Below, one piece after another: positions 1 to 10,151 of a stretch of DNA of 64,000 nucleotides. The notes below the pieces were generated by a model. It had not been told where the DNA came from, did no database searches, and saw only the letters and a list, made by a program, of their open reading frames with translations. Source of the stretch: Oscarella lobularis. Lineage: Eukaryota; Porifera; Homoscleromorpha; Homosclerophorida; Oscarellidae. The stretch spans positions 558,001-622,000 of the forward strand of contig NC_089192.1 in the NCBI RefSeq assembly GCF_947507565.1, read 5' to 3'. A program made the position numbers and the translations under genes. Position 1 is the first letter of the stretch. Each line of letters opens with the position of its first letter.

Positions 1-36
1 TTTGCTGGAATCGTCTGCCTGAAAGAGACTGCCTGA
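1..36 (+). CDS. 3' end of a collagen/Ig type II membrane protein (partial)
   Basis: The window opens inside the last exon of a receptor gene. Twelve codons, ending FAGIVCLKETA and stop, are identical to the final codons of the complete gene ending at 9535. This shows that the tandem array extends upstream of the window and that the missing gene is a close copy of the 6845-9535 gene. Only the tail of the C-terminal Cys-containing domain is visible. Confidence 0.85.
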   Translation, partial: FAGIVCLKETA

Positions 37-65
37 GTTACTTTTGTAGAACTGTTTGTCAGTGG

Positions 66-407
66 CTATGTGTCTATTGCTCCCTCTAAAAACGCGAGCT
101 GTTCAATTTCTTCGATAGTCAATTCAACGTCGCGTTTCTGCAGAGTCTTTCTTTTCGCTTCATTCGCTTTCCTGTGAACCTCTTTTGCCAACGAGGCAAC
201 AAACAATTCCGTCGCTTTCGCAATGAGAAACACCGACTCCTGACTCGCCAACGAAATATCCGGATCCATTTTCACCATATTCTTCACTCTTCCCAAGGGA
301 AGTCGCAGCAATTTCTCCTGTTTCGAACCATCTCCATCAGCAGAAGGAGCAGCAGCCTCCTCGTGCACTCTCTCTTCGGTCACTTCCATCGCTTCGTCGT
401 CCGCCAT
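66..407 (-). CDS. POLE4: DNA polymerase epsilon subunit 4 (histone-fold), copy 1
   Basis: This is an uninterrupted reading frame of 113 residues from the MADDEA start; an ATG six codons upstream (425) is possible. An acidic N-terminus is followed by a histone fold of the CBF/NF-Y type: LRLPLGRVKNMVKMDPDIS (helix 1), FLIAKATELFVASLAKE (helix 2), then KRKTLQKRDV and a final EEIEQLAFLEGAID. The LPLxRVKxxxKxDPD and RKTLQxRD signatures are those of POLE4, which pairs with POLE3 as the small histone-like dimer of leading-strand polymerase epsilon. It lies head to head with the decayed receptor copy at 653. A second copy at 9565-9906 differs by one residue (D/E) in the acidic leader. Both look intact, so dosage may be doubled unless the duplication is an assembly artefact. 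Confidence 0.9.
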   Translation of the reverse strand: MADDEAMEVTEERVHEEAAAPSADGDGSKQEKLLRLPLGRVKNMVKMDPDISLASQESVFLIAKATELFVASLAKEVHRKANEAKRKTLQKRDVELTIEEIEQLAFLEGAIDT

Positions 408-652
408 TTCGCCTAGTGTACGCATGCGTGGCTTTTCCGTCGTCGTTTAGAAGAAGCTTCTCTGTTCGTTTTAACACGACGAGGTCATTTTTAGACTAGT
501 TGCACTGTCTTTCGAAACTAAGAGGACTAAGGAAAAGTCGAATTAGACGCAAGCGCGCGGCGTGATTGGACTGCACGATGCGTGGGATCGTACTTAATTT
601 TTCTCCTACCTCCCAATTCTCGTGATCCTGTTTACATCGAGCTCGAGAGACG
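408..652. promoter_or_regulatory. Shared 5' region between POLE4 and the receptor-type first exon
   Basis: This 245-bp interval separates the divergent start codons of POLE4 (-) and the receptor-like first exon at 653 (+). It must hold the POLE4 promoter and probably the receptor promoter. A similar sequence (ctcgtgatcctgttt) sits just upstream of the receptor starts at 653 and 1927. No canonical TATA box is obvious. The promoter role is inferred from gene arrangement only. Confidence 0.45.
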
Positions 653-1286
653 ATGAGTAAACAGGACTTTACTGGCGGCACAAGAAGCCTCGTCTACGTG
701 ACGCCACTCGTTTCTCTTCTACTCTTTGCGGGCAATTTTCTGTGGCTTGCTAAACTGCAGATAACGGTTAATGACCTTTCAAGAGAAAACACGGAGATTC
801 TTCGTACTTTTGGGTCTCCATCTGATGTCAGCATGCCTGAATCTGAGTCAGATCGAATCAAAAGGCAATCCGAACCCGAACTAGGTGGCTTGCTGAATCA
901 AATCGCACTAAAACAGGTAGGGTATATTGGCATGCGGAACCAGGTTTAACATGTAATTGGGCGATTGTAGCTCCAGGCAATAAAAGCGAAATGAACGGAA
1001 ACTATGCATAGAAGCCTTCAAGGCATGGTAGAATAGCTATGAATATTCTTATACCAGCCTTTGTGTCATGGGAAAGCTGTCATGGGAAACCGCAAGCAAA
1101 CCCAGACAGCATACCCTGACACAGAATTTCTTCGCAAACGAACCATGACAGCTTTACCGGTGACACAAAGATGCATCAGTAGTACTGTTGCTTATTCAGT
1201 TCCTTCAGAAATAAGGACAAAACCTGTTGATGCAGTTGGTAAACAATGTGGCCGAGCAGTGTTTGAATGCATTGCTACTGGATATT
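653..1286 (+). pseudogene. Decayed collagen/Ig receptor copy
   Basis: The first exon (653-916) is intact: TM segment, leucine-rich stalk and an RIKR furin-like site, ending AxKQ before a GT donor. The second exon, homologous to 2241-2291, carries an in-frame TGA after LQAIKAK. No intact Gly-X-Y exon is recognisable afterwards. A fragment of Ig domain 1 (KPVDAVGKQCGRAVFEC) survives at about 1210-1286 and then joins abruptly to sequence of the EF-hand gene. Ig domains 2-5 and the C-terminal domain are absent, so this is a deletion-fusion relic. The intact first exon could still be transcribed, but it would give only a short membrane-anchored peptide. Confidence 0.8.
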
Positions 1287-1800
1287 AGCGTGAACAGTCC
1301 TTCTCTCACAGATGAAGGCATACAGCTAGTGACTGGGATTTACCAGCAAGAGATAATGAAACCCGACCACCAGAGTTGTTTTCGCCTTCTGTTCTTGTCC
1401 AATAAGAAAGAGGAAGGCATCTCGGGATTTTTATGCATCCTTGATCAATCAGATAGTCATTATTGACCAAGACAAATGGAGGATAAATAAGCGGAGTGGC
1501 TTGCCTAAAAGGTACGAGTGCATCATCTCCAGCAGATAGCATACACTTCCACTGAATCTTAGATACAGACACATTATACTGGATCATCCTATGAGCGAAG
1601 TCATCAATCCCTCCGGTCAACGATCTAGCATGAGTCAAAGGAGCGACAACACGGCCGACGACAAAAGCGATTTTGAGTCGTCTCGTTTGGCATCGAGGAA
1701 GAGATCGTTGGTTGGAGCTTGAAGAGAAAGTGGCAAGGGCAACAGCTCGGTAGGTATACACATCTTGAGAGCTTTAGAGGTTATGTGTGATTGGCAGGGC
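1287..1800 (+). pseudogene. Relic of the EF-hand/CxxC gene
   Basis: This DNA aligns with parts of the EF-hand gene: 1290-1440 with the end of its first exon (agcgtgaac, cagctagtgactggg and the following stretch at 5127-5310), 1470-1600 with the second and third exons, and 1590-1760 with the Ser/Arg-rich exon at 5996. Frameshifts, stops and missing segments break it. It is fused to the receptor relic upstream, so the pair represents one ancestral array unit that lost its middle by deletion. Confidence 0.75.
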
Positions 1801-1926
1801 AGTTTGCAGGAAGCTTTGGGAATTGCTTCGTTGCGTGGTCATATCGCTGAACGGCTCTCTACACGTGTAATTGTTTCACTCCTCCGATTCTCGTGATCCT
1901 GTTTGCGCATGTTGAGCTCGACGACG

Positions 1927-4533
1927 ATGAGTAAGCAGGACTTTTCCACCGGCACAAAGAGCCTCATCTATGTGACTCCACTCGTTTCTCTTCTGCTCTT
2001 TGCGGGCAATTTTCTGTGGCTCGCTAAGCTGCAGACAACGGTGAACGACCTTTCAAGAGAAAACATGGAGATTCTTCGTACTTTTGGGCCTCCGTCTGAT
2101 GCCAGCATGCCCGAATCCGAGTCAGATCGAATCAAAAGGCAATCTGATCTTGGGTTTGGCGATCTTTTTAGTCAAATTGCAGTGAAACAGGTATCGAAGG
2201 GAGACCAGTTGAATTTATTATTGTAAATTGGGTAATTGTAGCTCCAAGCTCTAAAAGCCACATGCACTGAAAACCAGGAACTTTGCATAGAAGGTATGCT
2301 GGAACAGCTGTGCACATTTCTCTACCACCTTTGTTGGTAGGACCTAAAGGCAATACTGGTCCTAAAGGAGAAAAGGGAGATCAAGGAATCCGAGGTACGA
2401 ATAGCAGTGTGTACAGTACAGTTCTTTTAATAGAAGCCTTACTCCCCAGGTGCGAATGGCGCAAAGGGATCTAAAGGCGATGTAGGACCTCGTGGAGAAA
2501 AGGGGTCAAGAGGAGACGTGGGTCCAAAGCTTGTTTCCGTTGGTCAGTGAAAATATTTTCTTCACGTCTTTGAGATTGTATCGTTGTCGTAGATCCTCCC
2601 CAGTTTATTGCAAAGCCTGTTGATGCTGTTGGAAAACAAGGCGGGCAAGCTGTGTTCGAGTGCAAAGCTACAGGATATCCGAAGCCCGCTATTCACTGGA
2701 GAAAACAGCATGGTGTTATTCCCAATCGAGCTGAAATATCACCAACTCATCGCCACAAATTCGTAATTAACGACTTGGGGCTAGAAGACGAAGGAGTGTA
2801 CGTGTGCGTTGCGGAGAACGTCTTCGGCGTTGCAGAGGCAGAAGCTCGACTATCCATTGTTGGTAGGTGAAACGTTAGGAGGCATATCTCGTCTGAGAAC
2901 GTTTTAACAGTGTTCTGACTTGACTTTAGTTGCTCCTGTGCTTGCGGAAGTGGCACCGAAAAAAATTACGGTGTTGCCAGCTACTTCTAGCATAAGCTTG
3001 CCTTGCAAAGCGTCCGCGTTTCCTAAGGCTAAGATAAGCTGGGTCCGTCGTGGAGCAGCACTTCCGGACAGCGCTGTTATCACTTCAGACGGATCTCTTC
3101 GCATTTTGGAGTTTTCTGAAGAGGACAATGGGGTTTACGTATGTCGCGCTGAAAATGAGCATGGATACGCTGAACATGCAACGGATGTGTCTCTGTATGA
3201 CCCAGGTAAAATTTGCACAGAGGCTAGAGTAATAAAACGACGCTAGTTATGTAGACGACAAAATCAAGCACGGAATAGAAGCAGTGAACAATACGGAAGT
3301 CGTGATCAATTGCACTCTGTGTCCCTATAAAGGTTTGGATTTCTATTGGACGAGGCCAGGAGAAGAACTGCCTTTTAACCGGTCTAAAATTACTGACTGT
3401 TCTTTGATAATTTCTCCCGTTCTCATGGAAGACGCTGGTCAATATGTCTGTGGGGCTGCAAGGAAAGGCGAAAAGTCTATTAGTCTTGAAGAACAAACAA
3501 GTCTAGTCGTTTTAGGTACTGTGAACGGTAAAATGGTCTGATAGACGGGACTTGTATTTCTTTTAGGAAAGCCAACAATCACGTCACTCTTTCCCGCAGT
3601 GACGCACTTTAGAAGAGGTCAAGGCGCCGAGATACGTTGCTCTGCAATTGGTCCTCCTAATCCTGAAATTCAATGGCTCGGAAAAAACAAACACCTTAGT
3701 GGAAATAAAAACGATTCCGGTGTTTTATATCTTAGCAACTCTACCTCTGATGACGAAGCGGTGTATGTCTGCGTTGCAAGGAATATCTTCGGAGAAGCTC
3801 GACGACAGATTTCAGTCATTCAACTTTCTGAGCCACAGTTTGTCGTACGCCCTCCCGAACTGTTGAATGCATCGGTTTCAAGTACCGTATCTCTTCACTG
3901 TCAGGCTGAGGGAGTACCAAAGCCAGATATCACTTGGACGCCTCCTTGCGGAACAACTCCAGACCACATAAAGATCCTGGAAAACGGCACTCTAATACTC
4001 TCGGGTGTTTCAGCCTGGGATACCGGCATTTACGAATGCTCAGCAACGGGTTTTGGAAAATCTTCTGCAAAGACTCATCTCATTGTTCCAGCTAGTAAGT
4101 TTTCTTGTTTTTACGCTTTAATTAAACGGCTTTGTTTATCTTAGTTGATACGAATTGGAAATTGTCTGACAGGTGCAGCGGGTTTAGGCAATCTCGTTAT
4201 GACAAGAGAGTCTATTATCAGGCGTCTTCTTCTACGACTTGGACAAAGTCGCGCTTCTACTATTGTCCGAAAGGATATCATTGGGCTTGCACGTCAGAGG
4301 GAAAAGAAATTTTTGGTGATAACAACAATTGGTCAAGGCAGCACGTTTATTACGGCTTGTGTGGATGGAGTAGTAACCGGTTTCCCCGTTACGGCAGCAC
4401 CCGATACTATTTTCGATTTCGGGATTCTTCAACAACGAATGCACACAAGCACGCAGGTAATTATGAGGAGTACCAAGTAGAATACTCTTCAACTACCAGT
4501 TACTTTGCTGGAATTGTTTGCATACGCAATTGA
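1927..4533 (+). CDS. Type II membrane collagen/Ig protein, paralogue 1
   Basis: This is a spliced gene. Exon 1 (1927-2190, 88 residues) has a 12-residue cytoplasmic tail, a TM helix (about residues 13-33, LIYVTPLVSLLLFAGNFLW) and a furin-like RIKR at 68-71. Exon 2 (2241-2291) encodes LQALKATC. Exons 3 and 4 (about 2341-2394 and 2451-2541) are collagen-like Gly-X-Y (GPKGNTGPKGEKGDQG). Five Ig domains follow, with paired Cys and the Y-x-C motif (YVCVAEN, YVCRAEN, YVCGAAR, YVCVARN, YECSATG): Ig1 2590-2867, Ig2 2930-3205, Ig3 3247-3516, Ig4-5 3567-4092. The last exon (4145-4533) is a domain I do not recognise (CSGFRQSRYDKRVYYQ, CPKGYHWAC, YYFRFRDS, FAGIVCI). The collagen part suggests trimerisation, and the RIKR site suggests shedding. 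An upstream ATG at 1903 is also in frame. It resembles the gliomedin/colmedin plan but lacks an olfactomedin domain. Function is unknown; adhesion or recognition is inference. Confidence 0.85.
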
Positions 4534-4700
4534 CAAGCTGTTTACAAACACAGCTGAACGCTGGTGGCGGTCTTTGTCATTGTTTTTCTGTTTTTTGTCG
4601 TCGGTTTTACTGTATGCTGCCATGCTGAAGAAGCAATACTGTCTGTGTAGGAGTCTCCATTAATATTTATCTCTACTGTTTGCAGTGGATCGGCGACTAA

Positions 4701-6639
4701 ATGGAACTTCCCAGAATTCCTCTCACCACTTTTGCTCCAAAAGACATTGGTCTTGGGCGTCGAACAATCCCTGGCAACCCTCTCGTCCAATTTCATCGAA
4801 ACCTAAATCGTCACGGACGGCTCAGTCTAAGCCCTTTACCTAAAAGAAGAAGTCAGAACGGCCCAAGACCTCTTGGTTTCCTGCCGATCAAAACTTCAAA
4901 GGGCGGGCAGAGAAATAGGGCGGAGTCCCTCCCCTTGCCCCTCCCCATTTTGCAAAAGACGGCAACGAAATCTTCTCCAACAGTTCTTGAAACAACGATA
5001 CCTAGACGCGCGAAGACAGAAAACTTCAGAGTCGGTGCTCTGACACCGCTGAAGTCACAGCAAGATGATAAAGAAGAGAATCTGATTGACGAAGATTCGA
5101 CTGAAGAAGGAAGACGAATTACAATTAGCGTGAACGTTCCTTCTCCGGTCGAGGACAATTCTGCGGACGAAGATGTACAGCTAGTGACTGGGGCATTTGA
5201 GAAATACTTGCAAGAGATAAGGACATCCAACCACCAGAGTCGTTCACCTTCTGTTCCAAAAAGAAAGGCGAAGGCGTCTAGAGAAGTGCGGGATTCTTAT
5301 GCACCCTTGAGGTAATAATAACTAGAGAATGATGGCCCGGTGTTCACCGTGTTGCCATCATGCAGAGCCTCCCACCGCTTACCGTACGCGAGCGCCTTAG
5401 ATAACATGACGTCATAAAATTTCATGTTATCATGCACCCTTGAGGTAATAATAATGAAGAGAGTGAGTACTCGCGTAATTTATCGTTTTTAGAGATCGTT
5501 TTCTCAGGATGCCTGAGAAGGCCATTCCAGCAGTAAGCAAAATTTAGGGAGGGGAGAAAAAGATTCTCTTGATTTCTGTAGGATCAAGAGAGAGCATACT
5601 TTAGTTTTGTCAATCAAAAAGTCATGGTCGACCGAGACAAATGGAGGATAGATAAACGAAGTGGCCTGCAGTGGATTCCGTGCGCACGATGCCTAAAAAA
5701 CGGCGGAAGGTACGAGTGCATCATCTCCAGCAGATAGCACGGTGACTTCCACTCAATTTTAGATGCAGACGATGCGTCTGCATTCGAGTCGGAGGCGGTT
5801 ACATCATACTCGACGATGCCATCAACGGCTCGGACTTCGTCACAATGACAGAGGAAGAAAAGCAAAAGAGTAAGTGTACTCCTTGATAAATTAAATAAAA
5901 GTTATAATTTAAACTCGCTAGTAATTGAAAGTGGGGTCTTTGCCAAGGAACCGACTTGCAGTCGCTGCCACTCTGCCGTTCTCTCGCGAGGTCGCATGGA
6001 TCGTCCTATGAGCGGAGTCATCGATCCCTCCGGTCGCCGATCGAGTATGAGTCGAAGGAGCGACAACGCGGCCGACGACGAAAGCGATTTTGAGCTGTCT
6101 CGTCGTCAGCTCGTCGGCGGCTCTGACGACGAGAGAGTCGTCGCCTTTGGGTCGAGTTGGTTCAGCATCCAGAAAGAAATTGGTTGGAGCTCGAAGAGAA
6201 AGTGGGAAAGACGACAGCTCGGTACGTACATACAGATGTTGAGGACTTTAGAGGTTATGTGTGATTAACAGGGAAATAATAAGGAGGGTTTTGATATGGA
6301 TGGTGGTCCAACTAGAAGGCAAGTCATTGGGGATTTTTTGTACATGATGTAGCGTCCCTGAGTGGCTGTGTAGCATGGTTAGATCTGGTGATGGGCGTAG
6401 CTCGAGACTTGAAGATGTTGCCGAGACGGAATACGGACTAGCAGATGGCGGATCTTCTGCTGGTGTGTAGCGTCAAACTCTCAATAAAATACTCTCAATA
6501 AAATATTTTATTTTAATTAAAGTCTCTGTTCGTTAGATCTTGGAGGAAAAGGCACACCAGGCCTAGACCGAAGTATTGAAACCGTTCATTGCTGTAAAAC
6601 GTTTATCTACTCTTTGCTAGGCGGCGTTGATGGACTGGG
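4701..6639 (+). pseudogene. Truncated, frameshifted copy of the EF-hand/CxxC gene
   Basis: Exon 1 (4701-5310, MELPRIPLTTFAPKDIGLG) and the CxxC-rich exons (5603-5870) match the intact gene at 14234 closely. In the Ser/Arg-rich exon (about 5954-6225) the intact copy reads SDEDRASSPLGRVGSAS; here a one-base change in length shifts the frame to SDDERVVAFGSSW. Homology stops at 6639, so all EF-hand exons are missing and the promoter region of the next receptor follows. A 133-bp insertion sits in the first intron. The copy could make an N-terminal fragment, but it cannot make the full protein. Confidence 0.8.
5321..5453. mobile_element. 133-bp insertion with 22-bp flanking direct repeat
   Basis: Compared with the other unit, this copy has 111 extra bases plus a second copy of the flanking 22 bp (atgcacccttgaggtaataa and the next two bases, at 5299-5320 and 5432-5453). 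The right part of the insert can fold: gataacatga and tcatgttatc are inverted around a 12-base spacer. It could be a short non-autonomous element with an unusually long target duplication, or a template-switch duplication. No coding capacity is seen. Confidence 0.6.
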
Positions 6640-6844
6640 AACGGACAATTCTAAAATTGTCGGTTCTGCTTGGAGACTTCCTCAGCACGTGTTTACAGCA
6701 TCTGCTTTCTGTTTGTGCATTTACTTTTGTCTTTTGTTCCCTGAAGAGGGAGTCAGTCTCACGTGAACAGTGTCCCTTTTCCTCCAATGAATCGACGAGG
6801 AGAGCGGAATAAGCACGTGAAGCAGAGTTGTTTACTTGAGGACT
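6640..6844 (+). promoter_or_regulatory. Unique 5' region of receptor paralogue 2
   Basis: This sequence lies between the end of the EF-gene homology and the paralogue 2 start codon. It is unrelated to the upstream regions of the other two receptors, so paralogue 2 probably has its own promoter. No recognisable core element was found. Confidence 0.35.
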
Positions 6845-9535
6845 ATGGGCCGCAAGGAGACAATTCCTCTCGCAACTAAGGCTCTCATTTATGGCACACC
6901 ATTTGTTTCTCTACTTCTGTTTGTGGGCAACTTTGCTTGGCTTGTCAAATTGCAATCAACTGTCAATCTGAGTTGCAGTCAGGACAAACTTTCCGAAAAT
7001 GAGCTTCCTGATCCCTTTTCTCTGCCTGGCCGAGCCAAGAGGCAATCTGATCCAGTATTCACGGATTTGTTTGACAGAATCGCTCAAGCTCAGGTAAAAC
7101 GAGCATAGACCGGTCTATATTAGAAAATGTTATGTTATGTAATCACTGCCGTCAGCTTCAAGCTTTGAAGGCTACATGTCAAACGAACAAAACGCTGTGC
7201 ATCCAAGGTACAAAAAGCGAGAGCATATTTGATGTGACAGTGATGTCACAACTTCAGGGCCGAAAGGAGATACCGGCTCTGAAGGTAAGCAAGGCGAAAA
7301 AGGCGACAAAGGTGATAAGGGTATAGAAGGTGAGAGTCAGGCTGTACTCTGTGTCAGGTCAGCAGATAGACAGCTAGAGGTCGTTTGTTTACAGGTTTCA
7401 GGGGACCAAAAGGAGATAAAGGCGATATGGGTCCGAGAGGAAACCTAGGTCCCCTATCAATTAGTGTTGGTAATAAGTTCAGTGTATAACTATTATTTTA
7501 TATGTTTGCTTTTAAGTTCCACCAACGTTCATTCACAAGCCTAAGGATTTTGTTGGAGTTAGGGGTGGCACGGCGGAGTTTCACTGCAAAGTAACCGGTT
7601 TTCCCAGGCCAACGGTTCATTGGAGAAAAGAAAGCGGGCAACTTCCTTTGCACGCCAAAGTGTCAGTAGATTATCGGCACAAGCTCACTCTTAATAATAT
7701 CAATCAAGCCGATGAAGGACAATACGTTTGTATGGCAGAAAATATGTTCGGTGTAGCAGAGTCATCAGCCCAGCTTTCAATCAACGGTTAGCGGTATCAG
7801 AGCTGTTGACTGTGATAGTTACAATCATTTTACTCTTTCAGCTGCTCCTATGTTTACAGACGTTGGCCCTGAGAGTTTGACGGTTCTTCCTACAAATTCT
7901 GAAGTTACATTGCCTTGCAAAGCGTCAGGATTCCCGCAACCTAAAATTCATTGGTCACGCTACGGAAAGTCTTTGCCAGAAAACTCTTCGGTTCACTCAA
8001 ACGGGAGTTTAGTGATCTCCGAGTTTTCTAGTAAAGATAACGGGAGTTACGTCTGTCGAGCTGAAAACCGACACGGAAATGCGACTCATTCTACAAATGT
8101 ATCGGTTTATCACGGTGAAGATCACTAGAAGCAAAGACTATATGTTTCTAAGCTAATCTTTAGAGATCATTCACGGACTTAAAGTTATCAACAATACCAA
8201 AGCGTCTATTAAATGCACTATTTGTCCGTTCAAAAAGCTCGCCTTTCGTTGGGAAAGAAAGGACGGCAAAGATCTGCCTTTAGACAGAACAAAAATATAT
8301 CACTGTTCATTAGAGATTTCTCCAGTGCTTATGCAGGATGCTGGCACTTACACATGCATAGCATCATCAAGTGACAGCTATTCATCCCAGATTCTGAAAG
8401 ATTGCGTGTCCCTCACCGTTCTAGGTATTTCACGCTTTCTGACATCTATGCAAGTGTTTTACACGTTTTGTGTAGGGAAGGCAAAGATTAAAAGCATTGT
8501 TTTAGGTACACTTCAATTTTATTTTCTACTTTTTCCTAACTCTTATCTTGCATAGAGAAGTCAAATAAATCAGTTCAAACTATTCAAGGTGGCATTATCT
8601 ACGTCTCTCCCGGTGACAGTATAACATGCGTTGCGGAAGGGCCACCGTTGCCAACTGTCACTTGGAAGAGACACAACAGACAATTGATCAGTGAACCTGG
8701 CAACGCCACGTTGCAGGTTGGGGCCATCTTCGATGAAGGAGTGTACTCATGTTATGCTGAAAATCGGTTTGGTAGTGATGAAAAGCTAGCTGTTGTTCTA
8801 TCAGACACTTTTCGTTTTATTGAAACTCCTCCTGAAACTCTTCCTCTCGAAGTGGGGGCAAAGGCGGAAGTGCACTGCAGCGCTGCATTGGGAGTGGACG
8901 TCTCCTGGAGTCTTCCCAAATGTCTCAGCTGCAATAGCAACTTTCAGTCTAGCGCTCGTAACTTGGGAAATGGTACTCTTCGCTTTGTCTCCGCAAAGAA
9001 CTGGGACACCGGTGTTTATCAGTGCATTGCAAAAGCTAAGGGAGTGACTCAGACGGCAACAGTTGAGATTAATGTTGGAAATCAGCCCACAGGTACAATA
9101 TTTTCAATCACGCAGACTCCTCATTAAGTATATGGCCAAAATTTAGCGGAAGAATGGATGTTGCGTACAGACAATTGCGGAGGATTTCGTCAGTCAACAT
9201 ATGGCAGTCAAGTTTTCTATGCTGTATCAAAATCGACTACTTGGTCCAAAACGACGGTTTATTTATGCCCACGTGGATATTATTGGGCTAGTACCCAAGA
9301 TGGAAAGAGAATTTTTGGTTCAAACGGCAACATGTCGGGAAGAAATCTCTACCGTAGTCAATGTGGTTGGAGTGGCTACGTCTACGGAGGAAAGGACCGG
9401 CGCTATTTTCGATTTCGAGACTCTGCATCAACCAATGCTTACAAACACGCTGGTAACAATGAAGAGTATCAGCTTCAGTACAGTTCATCTACTTCTTATT
9501 TTGCTGGAATCGTCTGCCTGAAAGAGACTGCCTGA
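6845..9535 (+). CDS. Type II membrane collagen/Ig protein, paralogue 2
   Basis: It has the same architecture as paralogue 1 but is much more diverged. Exon 1 (6845-7093, 83 residues; in-frame ATG also at 6836) has a TM helix at about residues 13-34 (LIYGTPFVSLLLFVGNFAW) and RAKR at 63-66. Exon 2 (LQALKATC) is at about 7156-7205. Gly-X-Y exons are at about 7258-7331 and 7395-7469 (GFRGPKGDKGDMGPRG). The Ig domains are Ig1 7517-7787, Ig2 7843-8113, Ig3 8163-8426 and Ig4-5 8555-9092, with YVCMAEN, YVCRAEN, YTCIASS, YSCYAEN and YQCIAKA. The C-terminal domain exon (about 9146-9535) keeps CGGFRQSTYGSQVFY, CPRGYYWAS, RRYFRFRDSA and FAGIVCL. The upstream partial gene (1-36) is a near-identical relative. 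The deep divergence from paralogues 1 and 3 implies an old duplication and perhaps a different ligand. Confidence 0.85.
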
Positions 9536-9564
9536 GTTACTTTTGTAGAACTGTTTGTCAGTGG

Positions 9565-9906
9565 CTATGTGTCTATTGCTCCCTCTAAAAACGCGAGCTG
9601 TTCAATTTCTTCGATAGTCAATTCAACGTCGCGTTTCTGCAGAGTCTTTCTTTTCGCTTCATTCGCTTTCCTGTGAACCTCTTTTGCCAACGAGGCAACA
9701 AACAATTCCGTCGCTTTCGCAATGAGAAACACCGACTCCTGACTCGCCAACGAAATATCCGGATCCATTTTCACCATATTCTTCACTCTTCCCAAGGGAA
9801 GTCGCAGCAATTTCTCCTGTTTCGAACCTTCTCCATCAGCAGAAGGAGCAGCAGCCTCCTCGTGCACTCTCTCTTCGGTCACTTCCATCGCTTCGTCGTC
9901 CGCCAT
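9565..9906 (-). CDS. POLE4: DNA polymerase epsilon subunit 4, copy 2
   Basis: This is a 113-residue histone-fold protein, identical to the copy at 66-407 except for Glu in place of Asp in the acidic leader. It keeps LRLPLGRVKNMVKMDPD and RKTLQKRDV, the POLE4 hallmarks. It is again head to head with a receptor-type first exon (10152) and lies 29 bp beyond the receptor stop at 9535, so the two transcripts must overlap or abut at their 3' ends. Both copies appear functional. Read depth is needed to exclude a haplotype duplication. Confidence 0.9.
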   Translation of the reverse strand: MADDEAMEVTEERVHEEAAAPSADGEGSKQEKLLRLPLGRVKNMVKMDPDISLASQESVFLIAKATELFVASLAKEVHRKANEAKRKTLQKRDVELTIEEIEQLAFLEGAIDT

Positions 9907-10151
9907 TTCGCCTAGTGTACGCATGCGTGGCTTTTCCGTCGTCGTTTAGAAGAAGCTTCTCTGTTCGTTTTAACACGACGAGGTCATTTTTAGACTAGTT
10001 GCACTGTCTTTCGAAACTAAGAGGACAAAGGAAAAGTCGAATTAGACGCAAGCGCGCGGCGTGATTGGACTGCACGATGCGTGGGATCGTACTTAATTTT
10101 TCTCCTACCTCCCAATTCTCGTGATCCTGTTTACATCGAGCTCGAGAGACG

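Larger units (their letters stand above)
1..2470. repeat. Segmental duplication, near-identical to 9500-11969
   Basis: This stretch matches 9500-11969 at a constant offset of 9499 with only scattered single-base differences and no indel seen. Examples are the D/E difference in POLE4 and one base near 526. It contains the receptor 3' end, POLE4, a decayed receptor/EF unit and the first exons of the next receptor. Similarity drops abruptly downstream of about 2470, where small indels and many substitutions appear. Confidence 0.9.
2471..6639. repeat. Diverged part of the tandem duplication (partner 11970-16021)
   Basis: From about 2471 the two array units are still alignable but carry many substitutions and indels. 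Most are in the Ig and C-terminal exons (2590-4533 against 12080-14048). Similarity rises again over the EF-hand gene (4640-6620 against 14180-16002). It ends within the exon after gcggcgttgatggactggg, at 6639 in this unit and about 16021 in the other, where the sequences become unrelated. Confidence 0.85.

Noticed and set aside
1306-1761. 151-codon minus-strand frame (also at 10805)
   Set aside because: Antisense to the EF-gene relic, with no recognisable domain and no splice or start context; it is duplicated only because the region is.
4145-4533. Olfactomedin or fibrinogen-related domain at the receptor C-terminus
   Set aside because: The spacing and motifs (GFRQS, CPKGYHWAC, FRFRDS, FAGIVC) do not match either family as I know it.
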